A stretch of 9,005 nucleotides of DNA from Clostridia bacterium. GTDB lineage: Bacteria > Bacillota_A > Clostridia > Christensenellales > Borkfalkiaceae. A program made the position numbers and the translations under genes. Of this stretch, positions 7,609 through 9,005 are shown piece by piece (position 1 is the stretch's first letter; each line of letters starts with the position of its first letter). The stretch is taken from NCBI GenBank assembly GCA_017504735.1, contig JAFVQP010000018.1, forward strand, positions 1-9,005, given 5' to 3'. The notes beneath the pieces are model-generated. The model made no database searches, was not told the origin of the DNA, and saw only the letters and a list, made by a program, of their open reading frames with translations.

Positions 7609-9005
7609 ATGAAAAAACTTATTGCAATGTTGATGGCTGCAACTCTTTCGCTCGCATCTGTAGCGGCGTTAGCTGGCTGTGGTTCTCAATCGGATTCGAC
7701 GGGTTCTTCGACCCTTGACTCGGACATCTCTGATACTGGTTCGACCCCTGACGTTCCTGATGTTCCTGATGTTCCCGATACACCTGTAGAGCTTGAAGAC
7801 TACTACGAATATGGTTGGAATGATATGGTATTGGCAAAAGGTACGCTTGAATATGCACAAGCTGCAACGGAAATGTATGGTAAAGAAGAAGTTGGTGAAT
7901 TGGTTGTACAGGGTTGGAACGGCGAAATTCACGCAAAGCAAACCACGCACTTAGGATTGGATGCTCCTTACTTGACGGCGGCGGATGTTCACGCGGCAAT
8001 GGCAACGACGGGTTATAAATACGTAGCGGTTGAATTTGCTGTTTCTGAAGGTGCGCAAATCGGTTTCTATTCGGCTGTTCCTATGACTAGCCCTAATTTT
8101 AAAGCAGAGCTTGCTGGCGCAATTTTCAAGGATGGTGCAGCTCTGAACCGTAATGCGAACTTGATTGACGACTATATGGGTAGATTCCGTGTATTTGCTA
8201 ACGGTCAAGAACTCGAATACGGTACTTCTATCATTGAAGCAGGTGTTTGGTATACTATTGTTGTAGAATTGACGTTGGATACCAATGAAAACCTTTATGG
8301 TCCTGATACGTGGTTAACGGTTGCGATGACCAATGGTAATTCTGCTCCCGTTTACGTTGCAGGTACGAGATATTATACGAACGACAGCTTTACGACGGAT
8401 TATATCGTAGAACAGCCGACGCCTGACGTACCCGATCAGCCTGACGAGCCTGTAGTATTGGAAGATTATTACGAATTCGGCGCTGATGAATTTGTTGATA
8501 CTAAAAAGTTAGAAGTATATGTAGCGGCAGACGGCGAAATCAATGGCAAGACGGGTGTTTATAACTTTACGGGCAACAGCTGGAACAACGAAATCAATGC
8601 GTTGAACACCACTCATTGCGGTGCGCACAAACAGTTTGAAGATCCTACGGCGGTAAGAGCGAACTTGAAAGCAAAGGGTTACAAATACATCGCAATGGAA
8701 TTCTGCCTTTCTGAAGGTGCGTCGATTCGAGTTGTAGGTAGTTCTATTTACGGTACGATTGGGATGGCTTTCGCTGATGGCAGCGCGCTTGCTTATGCAG
8801 GTGCAGTAGCAGCTGACAATCAGGTTCCTTATTTCCACGTTTATGCAAACGGTGAAGAAGTAGTAGTTGGCGATACGATCGAAGACGGCGTATGGTATAC
8901 GATCGTTGTAGAATTGTTGCTTGATCCCACTGGTTCGAGCAAGGGTAATATCGAAGATGAATGGTCTACCGTTGGCTTCGGCGTAGGCAACAACAAAGCA
9001 GTTTA
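7609..9005 (+). CDS. Lipoprotein with tandem repeated modules of unknown function (3' end outside window)
   Basis: The frame stays open from ATG 7609 to the window edge, giving 465 residues without a stop. Residues 1-24 are a signal peptide ending in lipobox LAGC, with C24 lipidated, so the protein should be anchored on the outer face of the membrane. A linker of about 36 residues ends in Asp-Val-Pro repeats. Two homologous modules follow, beginning LEDYYE at 62 and at 284, separated by a second Pro/Asp linker (about 269-283). Both share GYKY(V/I)A(V/M)EF..SEGA.I and an identical GVWYTIVVEL (212-221 and 427-436). The modules are rich in beta-strand-like sequence and aromatic residues, as in many carbohydrate-binding modules, but I do not recognise the family. 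It does not look like a solute-binding protein. Its place after the beta-helix genes suggests a glycan-binding surface role, which is inference. More modules may lie beyond the window. Confidence 0.8.
   Translation, partial: MKKLIAMLMAATLSLASVAALAGCGSQSDSTGSSTLDSDISDTGSTPDVPDVPDVPDTPVELEDYYEYGWNDMVLAKGTLEYAQAATEMYGKEEVGELVVQGWNGEIHAKQTTHLGLDAPYLTAADVHAAMATTGYKYVAVEFAVSEGAQIGFYSAVPMTSPNFKAELAGAIFKDGAALNRNANLIDDYMGRFRVFANGQELEYGTSIIEAGVWYTIVVELTLDTNENLYGPDTWLTVAMTNGNSAPVYVAGTRYYTNDSFTTDYIVEQPTPDVPDQPDEPVVLEDYYEFGADEFVDTKKLEVYVAADGEINGKTGVYNFTGNSWNNEINALNTTHCGAHKQFEDPTAVRANLKAKGYKYIAMEFCLSEGASIRVVGSSIYGTIGMAFADGSALAYAGAVAADNQVPYFHVYANGEEVVVGDTIEDGVWYTIVVELLLDPTGSSKGNIEDEWSTVGFGVGNNKAV
7750..7785 (+). 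repeat. Tandem 9-base repeats coding an Asp-Val-Pro linker
   Basis: Four consecutive 9-base units (GACGTTCCT, GATGTTCCT, GATGTTCCC and a diverged GATACACCT) encode DVP-DVP-DVP-DTP. They form the stiff, extended spacer between the lipidated N-terminus and the first module. Such repeats can change in copy number by slippage in steps that keep the reading frame. A related linker, TPDVPDQPDEP, separates the two modules at about 8419-8451. Confidence 0.75.
7792..8406 (+). repeat. First copy of the internal lipoprotein module
   Basis: This codes residues 62-266, from LEDYYEYG to TTDYIV. It pairs with the copy that starts at 8458. Shared landmarks include a TTH motif (112-114), GYKYVAVEFAVSEGA (135-149) and ANGQE followed by GVWYTIVVEL (197-221). 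The similarity is at protein level with many synonymous and coding differences, so this is an old duplication and not a recent DNA repeat. Confidence 0.75.
8458..9005 (+). repeat. Second copy of the internal lipoprotein module (cut by window end)
   Basis: This codes residues 284 to 465 and is incomplete. It starts LEDYYEFG and repeats the TTH motif (334-336), GYKYIAMEFCLSEGA (357-371) and ANGEE followed by GVWYTIVVEL (413-436). The identical ten-residue block is encoded with several different codons from the first copy. The end of the module lies outside the window. Confidence 0.7.

Noticed and set aside
7609..9005. Reading the last lipoprotein as the missing solute-binding protein of the importer
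   Set aside because: It is made of repeated beta-rich modules on Pro/Asp linkers and shows none of the two-lobed, helix-rich pattern expected of a sugar-binding protein.

Overview
The window reads as part of one continuous plus-strand sugar-utilisation operon from a low-to-moderate GC, Gram-positive-type bacterium, most likely a Clostridia-like gut or rumen Firmicute. The clues are strong GGAGG-type ribosome sites, lipobox signal peptides, a permease pair resembling Bacillus LplB/YtcP, and no ABC ATPase gene beside the permeases. The taxonomic placement is inference. All seven genes point the same way. The longest gaps are 84 and 78 bases, no stretch over 300 bases lacks a gene, and I saw no convincing internal promoter, factor-independent terminator, RNA gene, mobile element or CRISPR array.

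Layout: (1) 1-255, the C-terminal end of an L-fucose/L-arabinose-type isomerase whose 5' part lies before the window. (2) 275-970, an SGNH/GDSL hydrolase without a signal peptide, so probably an intracellular esterase or deacetylase. (3) 982-2811, a sugar ABC permease with an unusual N-terminal extension: one membrane helix, an extracytoplasmic domain of about 245 residues and a second helix, all ahead of an ordinary LplB-like core. (4) 2825-3682, the partner permease. (5) 3767-5662, a surface lipoprotein predicted to be a right-handed parallel beta-helix protein. (6) 5692-7530, a paralogue of (5) with no export signal. (7) 7609 to the window edge, a second lipoprotein made of at least two copies of an unrecognised module joined by Pro/Asp linkers.

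A working model (inference) is a Gram-positive polysaccharide utilisation locus. The anchored beta-helix protein and the modular lipoprotein would bind or cut a glycan at the surface. The permease pair would import oligosaccharides. The cytosolic beta-helix paralogue and the SGNH hydrolase would trim and deacylate them, and the isomerase would send the released deoxy- or pentose sugar into metabolism. The sugar is not identified; the isomerase suggests L-fucose or arabinose. No solute-binding protein, ATPase or regulator is visible here.

The points most worth following are the extended permease, the exported/cytosolic pair of beta-helix paralogues with a nearly invariant acidic motif, the tandem-module lipoprotein, and a perfect 7-bp hairpin touching the ribosome site of the first lipoprotein gene.
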